A stretch of DNA of 64,000 bases from NCBI GenBank assembly GCA_024362935.1, contig JANCRA010000169.1, positions 434,501 through 498,500 on the forward strand. The letters are read 5' to 3'. The position numbers and the translations under genes were made by a program. The DNA comes from Setophaga petechia. Lineage: Eukaryota; Chordata; Aves; Passeriformes; Parulidae. The notes below the pieces were generated by a model, which was not told the origin of the DNA, searched no databases, and saw only the letters and a list, made by a program, of their open reading frames with translations. Below, piece after piece: positions 52,245 through 63,619 of this stretch; the first letter of the stretch is position 1; each line of letters opens with the position of its first letter.

Positions 52245-53138
52245 AACCCCAAAAGAAAGACTTACAAACACTCTGCAAAGGACATAGGATCAAAAGAAAT
52301 GCAATTGAAAAAAACCCCACAAAAAACAGAAAATTCGGAGTTTTAGTCTCTTCAAAAAATGGTCTGGAAGGAAATGAGCTGCATTGCAAAGGACCAAAAG
52401 ATGCAGAACTAAGCTCACAGATGTTGCACAAGCAGGGGAAAAAGACAAAGACGAAGACAGAACTCGCTGGGGAAGATATGAGGGACATGGCATGGATACC
52501 TAAAAGAAAAAAAAAAAAATTTCTTTCCCAAAGTCAAAGCCATCAAAAGGCAGGCCATATGCCATCAAGTGCAGGCACATGCAGCAGAGCTTGCCAAAAT
52601 TGATCTCCGCTGAAGGCCAAAACACAAAGGAAGGACTTCCAAACTCCCTGGAATGGAGATACCTTCAGAGCAATTGCAATCGGAGAAGAAAAAAAAAAAA
52701 TTGGGGAAATTCTGTCATTCCGAGAAAATGGCCAGCATTAAATCCGGCACATTGCAAAGGATCAGAACATGCCAAAACTAAGCTCACAGCTGTTGCAAAA
52801 GCTGGGGAATAAGTCAAGGACGAAGACACGACTTGCAGGGCAAGATATAAGAAACGCGGGAAGGATACTTAAAAGAAAAATCAAAGAAATTTCTTTCCCA
52901 AAGTCAAAGCCATCAAAAGGCAGGCCATATGCCATCAAGTGCAGGCACATGCATCAGAGCTTGCCAAAACTGATCCCCGCTGAAGGCCAAAACACAAAGG
53001 AAGGACTTCCAAACTCCCTGGAATGGAGATACCATCAGAGCAATTGCAATCGGAGGAGAAAAAAAAAAAATTGGGGAAATTTTGTCATTCCGAGAAAATG
53101 GCCAGCATTAAATCCGGCGCATTGCAAAGGACCAAAAC

Positions 53139-53508
53139 ATGCCAAAACTAAGCTCACAGCTGTTGCAAAAGCAGGGGAATAAGTCAAGGAGGAAGACACG
53201 ACTTGCAGGGCAAGATATAAGAAACGCGGGAAGGATACTTAAAAGAAAAATCAAAGAAATTTCTTTCCCAAAGTCAAAGCCATCAAAAGGCAGGCCATAT
53301 GCCATCAAGTGCAGGCACATGCAGCAGAGCTTGCCAAAATTGATCCCTGCTGAAGGCCAAAACACAAAGGAAGGACTTCCAAACTCCCTGGAATGGAGAT
53401 ACCATCAGAGCAATTGCAATCGGAGGAGAAAAAAAAAAAATTGGGCAAATTTTGTCATTCCGAGAAATTGGCCAGCATTAAATCCGGCGCATTGCAAAGG
53501 ACCAAAAC
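53139..53508 (+). repeat. Example type A monomer, 370 bp
   Basis: A representative monomer. The left half (about 180 bp, from ACATGCCAAAACTAAGC at 53,137) and the right half (about 190 bp, from ACATGCAGCAGAGCTTGCC at 53,317) share order and spacing of short blocks: ACATGC at the start, CAAGGAGGAAGAC versus CAAAGGAAGGAC, GATATAAGAA versus GAGATACCAT, a poly-A-rich centre, then AAATTTCTTTCCC versus AAATTTTGTCATTCC. The 14-bp perfect dyad AAAGAAATTTCTTT lies in the left half, and an NdeI site (CATATG) near the half boundary. Confidence 0.8.
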
Positions 53509-53718
53509 ATGCCAAAACTAAGCTCACAGCTGTTGCCAATGAAGGGGAATAAGTCAAGGAGGAAGACACAATTTGCAGGGCAAGATATATGAAACACGGC
53601 ATGGATACTAAGAAAACAAAAAAAAATCTTTCGCAAAGTCAAAGCCATTAAAAAGCATGGCATGCCATCAAGTGCAGGGACATGCACCAAAGATTCTCCT
53701 CTTAGTCCCCATTGAAAT

Positions 53719-53742
53719 CGCAAGATTCAATGGAATCTTGCG
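53719..53742. repeat. Palindrome copy 4, collapsed centre
   Basis: Only the outer 10 bp of each arm remain (CGCAAGATTC and GAATCTTGCG) around AATG. The inner parts of both arms are deleted. Confidence 0.92.
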
Positions 53743-56700
53743 AACCCCAAAAGAAACACTTAGAAACACTCTGCAAAGGACATAGGATCAAAAGAAATGC
53801 AATTGAAAAAAACCCCACAAAAACCAGAAAATTCGGAGTTTTAGTCTCTTCAAAAAATGGTCTGGAAGGAAATGAGCTGCATTGCAAAGGACCAAAAGAT
53901 GCAGAAAGAAGCTCACAGATGTTGCACAAGCAGGGGAAAAAGACAAAGACGAAGACACAACTCGCTGGGGAAGATATGAGGGACATGGCATGGATACCTA
54001 AAAGAAAAAACAAAAATTTCTTTCCCAAAGTCAAAGCCATCAAAAGGCAGGCCATATGCCATCAAGTGCAGGCACATGCAGCAGAGCTTGCCAAAATTGA
54101 TCTCCGCTGAAGGCCAAAACACAAAGGAAGGACTTCCAAATTCCCTGGAATGGAGATACCATCAAAGCAATTGCAATCGGAGGAGAAAAAAAAAAAATTG
54201 GGGAAATTTTGTCATTCCGAGAAAATGGCCAACATTAAATCCGGCACATTGCAAAGGACCAAAACATGCCAAAACTAAGCTCACAGCTGTTGCAAAAGCA
54301 GGGGAATAAGTCAAGGAGGAAGACACGACTTGCTGGCGAAGATATAAGAAACGCGGGAAGGATACCTAAGAAAAAAAACAAAGAAATTTCTTTCCCAAAG
54401 TCAAAGCCATCAAAAGGCAGGCCATATGCCATCAAGTGCAGGCACATGCATCAGAGCTTGCCAAAACTGATCCTTGCTGAAGGCCAAAACACAAACGAAG
54501 GACTTCCAAACTCCCTGGAATGGAGATACCATCAGAGCAATTGCAATCGGAGGAGAAAAAAAAAAAATTGGGGAAATTTTGTCATTACGAGAAAATGGCC
54601 AACATTAAATCCGGCACATTGCAAAGGACCAAAACATGCCAAAACTAAGCTCACAGCTGTTGCAAAAGCTGGGGAATAAGTCAAGGAGGAAGACACGACT
54701 TGCAGGGCAAGATATAAGAAACGCGGCAAGGATACCTAAAAAAAATGCAAAGAAATTTCTTCCCAAAGTCAAAGCCATCAAATGGCGGGCCATATGCCAT
54801 CAAGTGCAGCCACATGCATCAGAGCTTGCCAAAATTGATCCCCGCTGAAGGCCAAAACACAAAGGAAGGACTTCCAAACTCCCTGGAATAGAGATACCAT
54901 CAGAGCAATTGCAATCGGAGGAGAAAAAAAAAAAATTGGGGAAATTTAGTCATTGCAAGAAAATGGTCAGCATTAAATCCGGCGCATTGCAAAGGACCAA
55001 AACATGCAGAACTAAGCTCACAGATGTTGGAAAAGCAGGGGAATACATCAAGGAGAAAGACACAACTTGCAGGGCAAGATATAAGAAACTGGGCATGGTT
55101 AACTAAAAGAAAAAACAAAGAAATTTCTTTCCCAAAGTCAAAGCATTCAAAAGGTAGGCCATATGCCATCAAGTGCAGGCACATGCAGCAGAGCTTGCCA
55201 AAACTGATCCCCGCTGAAGGCCAAAACACAAAGGAAGGACTTCCAAACTCCCTGGAATGGAGATACCATCAAAGGAATTGCAATCGGAGGAGAAAAAAGA
55301 AAAAATTGGGCAAATTTTGTCATTCCGAGAAAATGGCCAGCATTAAATCCGGCGCATTGCAAAGGACCAAAACATGCCAAAACTAAGCTCACAGCTGTTG
55401 CAAAAGCAGGGGAATAAGTCAAGGAGGAATACACGACTTGCAGGGCAAGATATAAGAAACGCGGGAAGGATACCTAAGAAAAAAAAAAAAAGAAACTTCT
55501 TTCCCAAAGTCAAAGCCATCAAAAGGCGGGCCATATGCCATCAACTGCAGGCACATGCAGCAGAGCTTGCCAAAACTGATCCCCGCTGAAGGCCAAAACA
55601 CAAAGGAAGGACTTCCAAACTCCCTGGAATGGAGATACCATCAGAGCAATTGCAATCGGAGGAGAAAAAAAAAAAATTGGGGAAATTTTGTCATTCCGAG
55701 AAAATGGCCAGCATTAAATCCGGCGCATTGCAAAGGACCAAAACATGCCAAAACTAAGCTCACAGCTGTTGCAAAAGCAGGGGAATAAGTCAAGGAGGAA
55801 GACACGACTTGCTGGCGAAGATATAAGAAACACGGCATGGATACTAAGAAAACAAAAAAAAATCTTTTGCAAAGTCAAAGCCATCAAAAAGCATGGCATG
55901 CCATCAAGTGCAGGGACATGCACCAAAGATTCTTCTATTAGTCCCCATTGAAATCGCAAGATTCCGTTTCCCTTCCCGAAAGGAAATGAATTTCCTTTCG
56001 GGAAGGGAAACGGAATCTTGCGAACCCCAAAAGAAAGACTTACAAACACTCTGCAAAGGACATAGGATCAAAAGAAATGCAATTGAAAAAAACCCCACAA
56101 AAAACAGAAAATTCGGAGTTTTAGTCTCTTCAAAAAATGGTCTGGAAGGAACTGAGCTGCATTGCAAAGGACCAAAAGATGCAGAACTAAGCTCACAGAT
56201 GTTGCACAAGCAGGGGAAAAAGACAAAGACGAAGACACAACTCGCTGGGGAAGATATGAGGGACATGGCATGGATACCTAAAAGAAAAAACAAAAATTTC
56301 TTTCCCAAAGTCAAAGCCATCAAAAGGCAGGCCATATGCCATCAAGTGCAGGCACATGCAGCAGAGCTTGCCAAAATTGATCTCCGCTGAAGGCCAAAAC
56401 ACAAAGGAAGGACTTCCAAATTCCCTGGAATGGAGATACCATCAGAGCAATTGCAATCGGAGGAGAAAAAAAAAAAATTGGGGAAATTTTGTCATTCCGA
56501 GAAAATGGCCAACATTAAATCCGGCACATTGCAAAGGACCAAAACATGCCAAAACTAAGCTCACAGCTGTTGCAAAAGCTGGGGAATAAGTCAAGGAGGA
56601 AGACACGACTTGCAGGGCAAGATATAAGAAACGCGGGAAGGATACCTAAGAAAAAAAACAAAGAAATTTCTTTCCCAAAGTCAAAGCCATCAAAAGGCAG

Positions 56701-58240
56701 GCCATATGCCATCAAGTGCAGGCACATGCAGCAGAGCTTGCCAAAACTGATCCTTGCTGAAGGCCAAAACACAAAGGAAGGACTTCCAAACTCCCTGGAA
56801 TGGAGATACCATCAGAGCAATTGCAATCGGAGGAGAAAAAAGAAAAAATTGGGGAAATTTTGTCATTCCGAGAAAATGGCCAGCATTAAATCCGGCGCAT
56901 TGCAAAGGACCAAAACATGCCAAAACTAAGCTCACAGCTGTTGCAAAAGCAGGGGAATAAGTCAAGGAGGAAGACACGACTTGCTGGCGAAGATATAAGA
57001 AACGCGGCAAGGATACCTAAAAGAAAAAAAACCAGAAATTTCTTTCCCAAAGTCAAAGCCATCAAAAGGCAGGCCATATGCCATCAAGTGCAGCCACATG
57101 CATCAGAGCTTGCCAAAATTGATCCCCGCTGAAGGCCAAAACACAAAGGAATGACTTCCAAACTCCCTGGAATAGAGATACCATCAGAGCAATTGCAATC
57201 GGAGGAGAAAAAAAAAAAATTGGGGAAATTTAGTCATTGCAAGAAAATGGTCAGCATTAAATCCGGCGCATTGCAAAGGACCAAAACATGCAGAACTAAG
57301 CTCACAGATGTTGCAAAAGCAGGGGAATACATCAAGGAGAAAGACACAACTTGCAGGGCAAGATATAAGAAACTGGGCATGGTTAACTAAAAGAAAAAAC
57401 AAAGAAATTTCTTTCCCAAAGTCAAAGCATTCAAAAGGTAGGCCATATGCCATCAAGTGCAGGCACATGCAGCAGAGCTTGCCAAAACTGATCCCCGCTG
57501 AAGGCCAAAACACAAAGGAAGGACTTCCAAACTCCCTGGAATGGAGATACCATCAAAGGAATTGCAATCGGAGGAGAAAAAAGAAAAAATTGGGCAAATT
57601 TTGTCATTCCGAGAAAATGGCCAGCATTAAATCCGGCGCATTGCAAAGGACCAAAACATGCCAAAACTAAGCTCACAGCTGTTGCAAAAGCTGGGGAATA
57701 AGTCAAGGAGGAAGACACGACTTGCTGGGGAAGATATAAGAATCGCGGCAAGGATACCTAAAAGAAAAAAACAAAGAAATTTCTTTCCCAAAGTCAAAGC
57801 CATCAAAAGGCAGGCCATATGCCATCAAGTGCAGGCACATGCAGCAGACCTTGCCAAAATTGGTCCCCGCTGAAGGCCAAAACACAAAGGAAGGACTTCC
57901 AAACTGTCTGGAATGGAGATACCATCAAAGCAATTGCGATCGGAGGAGAAAAAATAAAAATTGGGGAAATTTTGTCATTCCGAGAAAATGGCCAGCATTA
58001 AATCCGGCGCATTGCAAAGGACCAAAACATGCCAAAACTAAGCTCACAGCTGTTGCAAAAGCAGGGTTATAAATCAAGGAGGAAGACACGACTTGCTGGC
58101 GAAGATATAAGAAAAATGGCAAGGATACCTAAAAGAAAAAACCAAAGAAATTTCTTTCCCAAGGTCAGAACCATCAAAAGGCAGGCCATATGCCATCAAC
58201 TGCAGGCACATGCATCAGAGCTTGCCAAAACTGATCCTTG
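53743..58240 (+). repeat. Tandem duplication of a six-monomer block, about 2.28 kb offset
   Basis: Unusual monomer variants recur at a fixed offset. The ATAGAGATACC and TTAGTCATTGCAAGAAAATG variant is at about 54,890-55,010 and again at about 57,173-57,290. GTCAAAGCATTCAAAAGGTAGG is at about 55,135 and again about 57,420. CCAACATTAAATCCGGCACATT follows the D monomer in both blocks (about 54,228 and 56,508). This indicates a duplication of a whole six-monomer block. Confidence 0.8.
55955..56022. repeat. Palindrome copy 5, full arms
   Basis: 33-bp perfect arms (55,955-55,987 and 55,990-56,022), 2-nt spacer GA. Confidence 0.96.
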
Positions 58241-59349
58241 CTGAAGGCCGAAACACAAACGAAGGACTTCCAAACTCCCTGGAATGGAGATACCATCAGA
58301 GCAATTGCAATCGGAGGAGAAAAAAAAAAAATTGGGGAAATTTTGTCATTCCGAGAAAATGGCCAGCATTAAATCCGGCGCATTGCAAAGGACCAAAACA
58401 TGCCAAAACTAAGCTCACAGCTGTTGCAAAAGCAGGGGAATAAGTCAAGGAGGAAGACACGACTTGCAGGGCAAGATATAAGAAACGCGGGAAGGATACT
58501 TAAAAGAAAAATCAAAGAAATTTCTTTCCCAAAGTCAAAGCCATCAAAAGGCAGGCCATATGCCATCAAGTGCAGGCATATGCATCAGAGCTTGCCAAAA
58601 CTGATCCCCGCTGAAGGCCAAAACACAAAGGAAGGACTTCCAAACTCCCTGGAATGGAGATACCATCAAAGCAATTGCAATCGGAGGAAAAAAAAAAAAA
58701 GTGGGGATATTTTGTCATTCCGAGAAAATTGCCAGCATTAAATCCGGCGCATTGCAAAGGACCAAAACATGCCAAAACTAAGCTCACAGCTGTTGCAAAA
58801 GCAGGGGAATAAGTCAAGGAGGAAGACACGACTTGCAGGGCAAGATACAAGAAACGCGGAAAGGATACCTAAGAAAAAAACAAAGAAATTTCTTTCCCAA
58901 AATGAAAGCCATCAAAAGGCAGGCCATATGCCATCAAGTGCAGGCACATGCAGTAGTGATTGCCAAAACTGATCCCCGCTGAAGGCCAAAACACAAAGGA
59001 AGGACTTCCAAACTCCCTGGAATGGAGATACCATCAAAGCAATTGCAATCGGAGGAGAAAAAAAAAAAAAATTGGGCAAATATTGTCATTCCGAGAAAAT
59101 GGCCAGCATTAAATCCGGCGCATTGCAAAGGACCAAAACATGCCAAAACTAAGCTCACAGCTGTTGCAAAAGCAGGGGAATAAGTCAAGGAGGAAGACTC
59201 GACTTGCTGGCAAAGATATAAGAAACACGGCATGGATACTAAGAAAACAAAAAAAAATCTTTCGGAAAGTCAAAGCCATCAAAAAGCATGGCATGCCATC
59301 AAGTGCAGGGACATGCACCAAAGAATCTTCTATTAGTCCCCATTGAAAT

Positions 59350-59417
59350 CGCAAGATTCCGTTTCCCTTCCCGAAAGGAAATGAATTTCCTTTCGGGAAG
59401 GGAAACGGAATCTTGCG
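59350..59417. repeat. Palindrome copy 6, full arms
   Basis: 33-bp perfect arms (59,350-59,382 and 59,385-59,417), 2-nt spacer GA. Confidence 0.96.
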
Positions 59418-60888
59418 AACCCCAAAAGAAAGACTTACAAACACTCTGCAAAGGACATAGGATCAAAAGAAATGCAATTGAAAAAAACCCCACAAAAACC
59501 AGAAAATTCGGAGTTTTAGTCTCTTCAAAAAATGGTCTGGAAGGAACTGAGCGGCATTGCAAAGGACCAAAAGATGCAGAACGAAGCTCACAGATGTTGC
59601 ACAAGCAGGGGAAAAAGACAAAGACGAAGACACAACTCGCTGGGGAAGATATGAGGGACATGGCATGGATAACTAAAAGAAAAAAAAAAAATTCTTACCC
59701 AAAGTCAAAGCCATCAAAAGGCAGGCCATATGCCATCAAGTGCAGGCACATGCAGCAGAGCTTGCCAAAACTGATCCCTGCTGAAGGCCAAAACACAAAA
59801 GAAGGACTTCCAAACTCCCTGGAATGGAGATACCATCAGAGCAATTGCAATCGGAGGAGAAAAAAAAAATTGGGGAAATTTTGTCATTCCGAGAAAATGG
59901 CCAGCATTAAATCCGGCGCATTGCAAAGGACCAAAACATGCCAAAACTAAGCTCACAGCTGTTGCCAAAGCACGGGAATAAGTCAAGGAGGAAGACACGA
60001 CTTGCAGGGCAAGATATAGGAAACGCGGCAAGGATACCTAAGAAAAAAAACAAAGAAATTTCTTTCCCAAAGTCAAAGCCATCAAAAGGCAGGCCATATG
60101 CCATCAAGTGCAGGCACATGCAGCAGAGCTTGCCAAAACTGATCCTTGCTGAAGGCCAAATCACAAAGGAAGGACTTCCAAACTCCCTGGAATGGAGATA
60201 CCATCAGAGCAATTGCAATCGGAGGAGAAAAAATAAAAATTGGGGAAATTTTGTCATTCCAAGAAAATGGCCAGGATTAAATCCGGCGCATTGCAAAGGA
60301 CCAAAACATGCCAAAACTAAGCTCACAGCTGTTGCAAAAGCAGGGGAATAAGTCAAGGAGGAAGACACGACTTGCAGGGCAAGATACAAGAAACGCGGCA
60401 AGGATACCTAAAAGATAAAAACAAAGAAATTTCTTTCCCAAAGTCAAAGCCATCAAAAGGCAGGCCATATGCCATCAAGTGCAGGCACATGCAGCAGAGC
60501 TTGCCAAAACTGATCCCCGCTGAAGGCCAAAACACAAAGGAAGGACTTCCAAACTCCCTGGAATGGAGATACCATCAAAGCAATTGCAATCGGAGGAGAA
60601 AAAATAAAAATTGGGGAAATTTTGTCATTCCGAGAAAATGGCCAGCATTAAATCCGGCGCATTGCAAAGGACCAAAACATGCCAAAACTAAGCTCACAGC
60701 TGTTGCAAAAGCAGGGGAATAAGTCAAGGAGGAAGACACGACTTGCTGGCGAAGATATAAGAAACACGGCATGGATACTAAGAAAACAAAAAAAAATCTT
60801 TCGCAAAGTCAAAGCCATCAAAAAGCATGGCATGCCATCAAGTGCAGGGACATGCACCAAAGATTCTTCTATTAGTCCCCATTGAAAT
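59350..60888 (+). repeat. Higher-order repeat unit, about 1,539 bp (P-D-A-A)
   Basis: From the start of one palindrome to the start of the next: the right part of a P monomer, a D monomer (landmark near 59,574), two A monomers (59,938 and 60,309) and the left part of the next P monomer. Length equals four monomers plus the palindrome. Confidence 0.85.
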
Positions 60889-60956
60889 CGCAAGATTCCG
60901 TTTCCCTTCCCGAAAGGAAATGCATTTCCTTTCGGGAAGGGAAACGGAATCATGCA
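60889..60956. repeat. Palindrome copy 7, uninterrupted 58-bp perfect core
   Basis: The centre is ATGCAT, so there is no unpaired spacer: 60,894-60,951 is a 58-bp exact palindrome. Two mismatches lie in the outermost five bases, where the right arm ends CATGCA rather than CTTGCG. Confidence 0.95.
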
Positions 60957-62430
60957 AACCCCAAAAGAAAGACTTACAAACACTCTGCAAAGGACATAGG
61001 ATCAAAAGAAATGCAATTGAAAAAAACCCCACAAAAAACCAGAAAATTCGGAGTTTTAGTCTCTTCAAAAAATGGTCTGGAAGGAACTGAGCTGCATTGC
61101 AAAGGACCAAAAGATGCAGAACGAAGCTCACAGATGTTGCACAAGCAGGGGAAAAAGACAAAGACGAAGACACAACTCGCTGGGGAAGATATGAGGGACA
61201 TGGCATGGATACCTAAAAGAAAAAACAAAAATTTCTTTCCCAAAGTCAAAGCCATCAAAAGGCAGGCCATATGCCATCAAGTGCAGGCACATGCAGCAGA
61301 GCTTGCCAAAATTGATCCCTGCTGAAGGCCAAAACACAAAGCAAGGACTTCCAAACTCCCTGGAATGGAGATACCATCAGAGCAATTGCAATCGGAGGAG
61401 AAAAAAAAAAAATTGGGGAAATTTTGTCATTCCGAGAAAATGGCCAGCATTAAATCCGGCGCATTGCAAAGGACCAAAACATGCCAAAACTAAGCTCACA
61501 GCTGTTGCAAAAGCAGGGGAATAATTCAAGGAGGAAGACACGACTTGCAGGGCAAGATATAAGAAACGCGGCAAGGATACCTAAGAAAAAAAACAAAGAA
61601 ATTTCTTTCCCAAAGTCAAAGCCATCAAAAGGCAGGCCATATGCCATCAAGTGCAGGCACATGCAGCAGAGCTTGCCAAAACTGATCCCCGCTGAAGGCC
61701 AAAACACAAAGGAAGGACTTCCAAACTCCCTGGAATGGAGATACCATCAGAGCAATTGCAATCGGAGGAGAAAAAAAAAAAATTGGGCAAATTTTGTCAT
61801 TCCGAGAAAATAGCCAACATTAAATCCGGCACATTGCAAAGGACCAAAACATGCCAAAACTAAGCTCACAGCTGTTGCAAAAGCAGGGGAATAAGTCAAG
61901 GAGGAAGACACGACTTGCAGGGCAAGATATAAGAAACGCGGAAAGGATACCTAAGAAAAAAAACAAAGAAATTTCTTTCCCAAAGTCAAAGCCATCAAAA
62001 GGCAGGCCATATGCCATCAAGTGCAGGCACATGCAGCAGAGCTTGCCAAAACTGATCCCCGCTGAAGGCCGAAACACAAAGGAAGGACTTCCAAACTCCC
62101 TGGAATGGAGATACCATCAGAGCAATTGCAATCGGAGGAGAAAAAATAAAAATTGGGGAAATTTTGTCATTCCGAGAAAATGGCCAGCATTAAATCCCGC
62201 GCATTGCAAAGGACCAAAACATGCCAAAACTAAGCTCACAGCTGTTGCAAAAGCAGGGGAATAAGTCAAGGAGGAAGACTCGACTTGCTGGCGAAGATAT
62301 AAGAAACACGGCATGGATACTAAGAAAACAAAAAAAAATCTTTCGCAAAGTCAAAGCCATCAAAAAGCATGGCATGCCATCAAGTGCAGGGACATGCACC
62401 AAAGATTCTTCTATTAGTCCCCATTGAAAT
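60889..62430 (+). repeat. Higher-order repeat unit, about 1,542 bp (P-D-A-A)
   Basis: Same monomer order as the preceding unit, with D near 61,114 and A at 61,481 and 61,851. Differences from it are mostly single substitutions and poly-A length. Confidence 0.85.
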
Positions 62431-62499
62431 CGCAAGATTCCGTTTCCCTTCCCGAAAGGAAATGTAATTTCCTTTCGGGAAGGGAAACGGAATCTTGCG
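62431..62499. repeat. Palindrome copy 8, full arms
   Basis: 33-bp perfect arms (62,431-62,463 and 62,467-62,499), spacer GTA. Confidence 0.96.
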
Positions 62500-63593
62500 A
62501 ACCCCAAAAGAAAGACTTACAAACACTCTGCAAAGGACATAGGATCAAAAGAAATGCAATTGAAAAGAACCCCACAAAAACCAGAAAATTCAGAGTTTTA
62601 GTCTCTTCAAAAAATGGTCTGGAAGGAACTGAGCGGCATTGCAAAGGACCAAAAGATGCAGAACGAAGCTCACAGATGTTGCACAAGCAGGGAAAAAAGA
62701 CAAAGACGAAGACACAACTCGCTGGGGAAGATATGAGGGACATGGCATGGATACCTAAAAGAAAAAACAAAAATTTCTTTCCCAAAGTCAAAGCCATCAA
62801 AAGGCAGGCCATATGCCATCAAGTGCAGGCACATGCAGCAGAGCTTGCCAAAATTGATCTCCGCTGAAGGCCAAAACACAAAGGAAGGACTTCCAAACTC
62901 CCTGGAATGGAGATACCATCAGAGCAATTGCAATCGGAGGAGAAAATTAAAAATTGGGCAAATTTTGTCATTCCGAGAAAATGGCCAACATTAAATCCGG
63001 CGCATTGCAAAGGACCAAAACATGCCAAAACTAAGCTCACAGCTGTTGCAAAAGCAGGGGAATAAGTCAAGGAGGAAGACACGTCTTGCAGGGCAAGATA
63101 TAAGAAACGCGGAAAGGATACCTAAGAAAAAAAACAAAGAAATTTCTTTCCCAAAGTCAAAGCCATCAAAAGGCAGGCCATATGCCATCAAGTGCAGGCA
63201 TAGGCATCAGAGCTTGCCAAAACTGATCCCCGCTGAAGGCCGAAACACAAAGGAAGGACTTCCAAACTCCCTGGAATGGAGATACCATCAAAGAAATTGC
63301 AATCGGAGGAGAAAAAAAAAAAATTGGGCAAATTTTGTCATTCCGAGAAAATGGCCAGCATTAAATCCCGCGCATTGCAAAGGACCAAAACATGCCAAAA
63401 CTAAGCTCACAGCTGTTGCAAAAGCAGGGGAATAAGTCAAGGAGGAAGACTCGACTTGCTGGCGAAGATATAAGAAACACGGCATGGATACTAAGAAAAC
63501 AAAAAAAAATCTTTCGCAAAGTCAAAGCCATCAAAAAGCATGGCATGCCATCAAGTGCAGGGACATGCACCAAAGATTCTTCTATTAGTCCCC

Positions 63594-63619
63594 ATTGAAT
63601 CGGGAAACGGAATCTTGCG
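63594..63619. repeat. Palindrome copy 9, left arm and centre deleted
   Basis: CCATTGAATC joins directly to the outer 18 bases of the right arm (GGGAAACGGAATCTTGCG, 63,602-63,619). No left arm remains. Confidence 0.92.

Larger units (their letters stand above)
52176..53718 (+). repeat. Higher-order repeat unit, about 1,543 bp (P-D-A-A)
   Basis: Same composition as the units at 59,350 and 60,889: D near 52,402 and A at 52,769 and 53,139, followed by the left half of the next P monomer. Confidence 0.8.

Noticed and set aside
59288..59950. 220-codon open frame and dozens of 60-165-codon frames in the satellite on both strands
   Set aside because: They repeat with the monomer, occur on both strands at once, and the 370-bp period is not a multiple of three, so frames drift between monomers. 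No domain is present. They are by-products of stop-poor A-rich repeat sequence.
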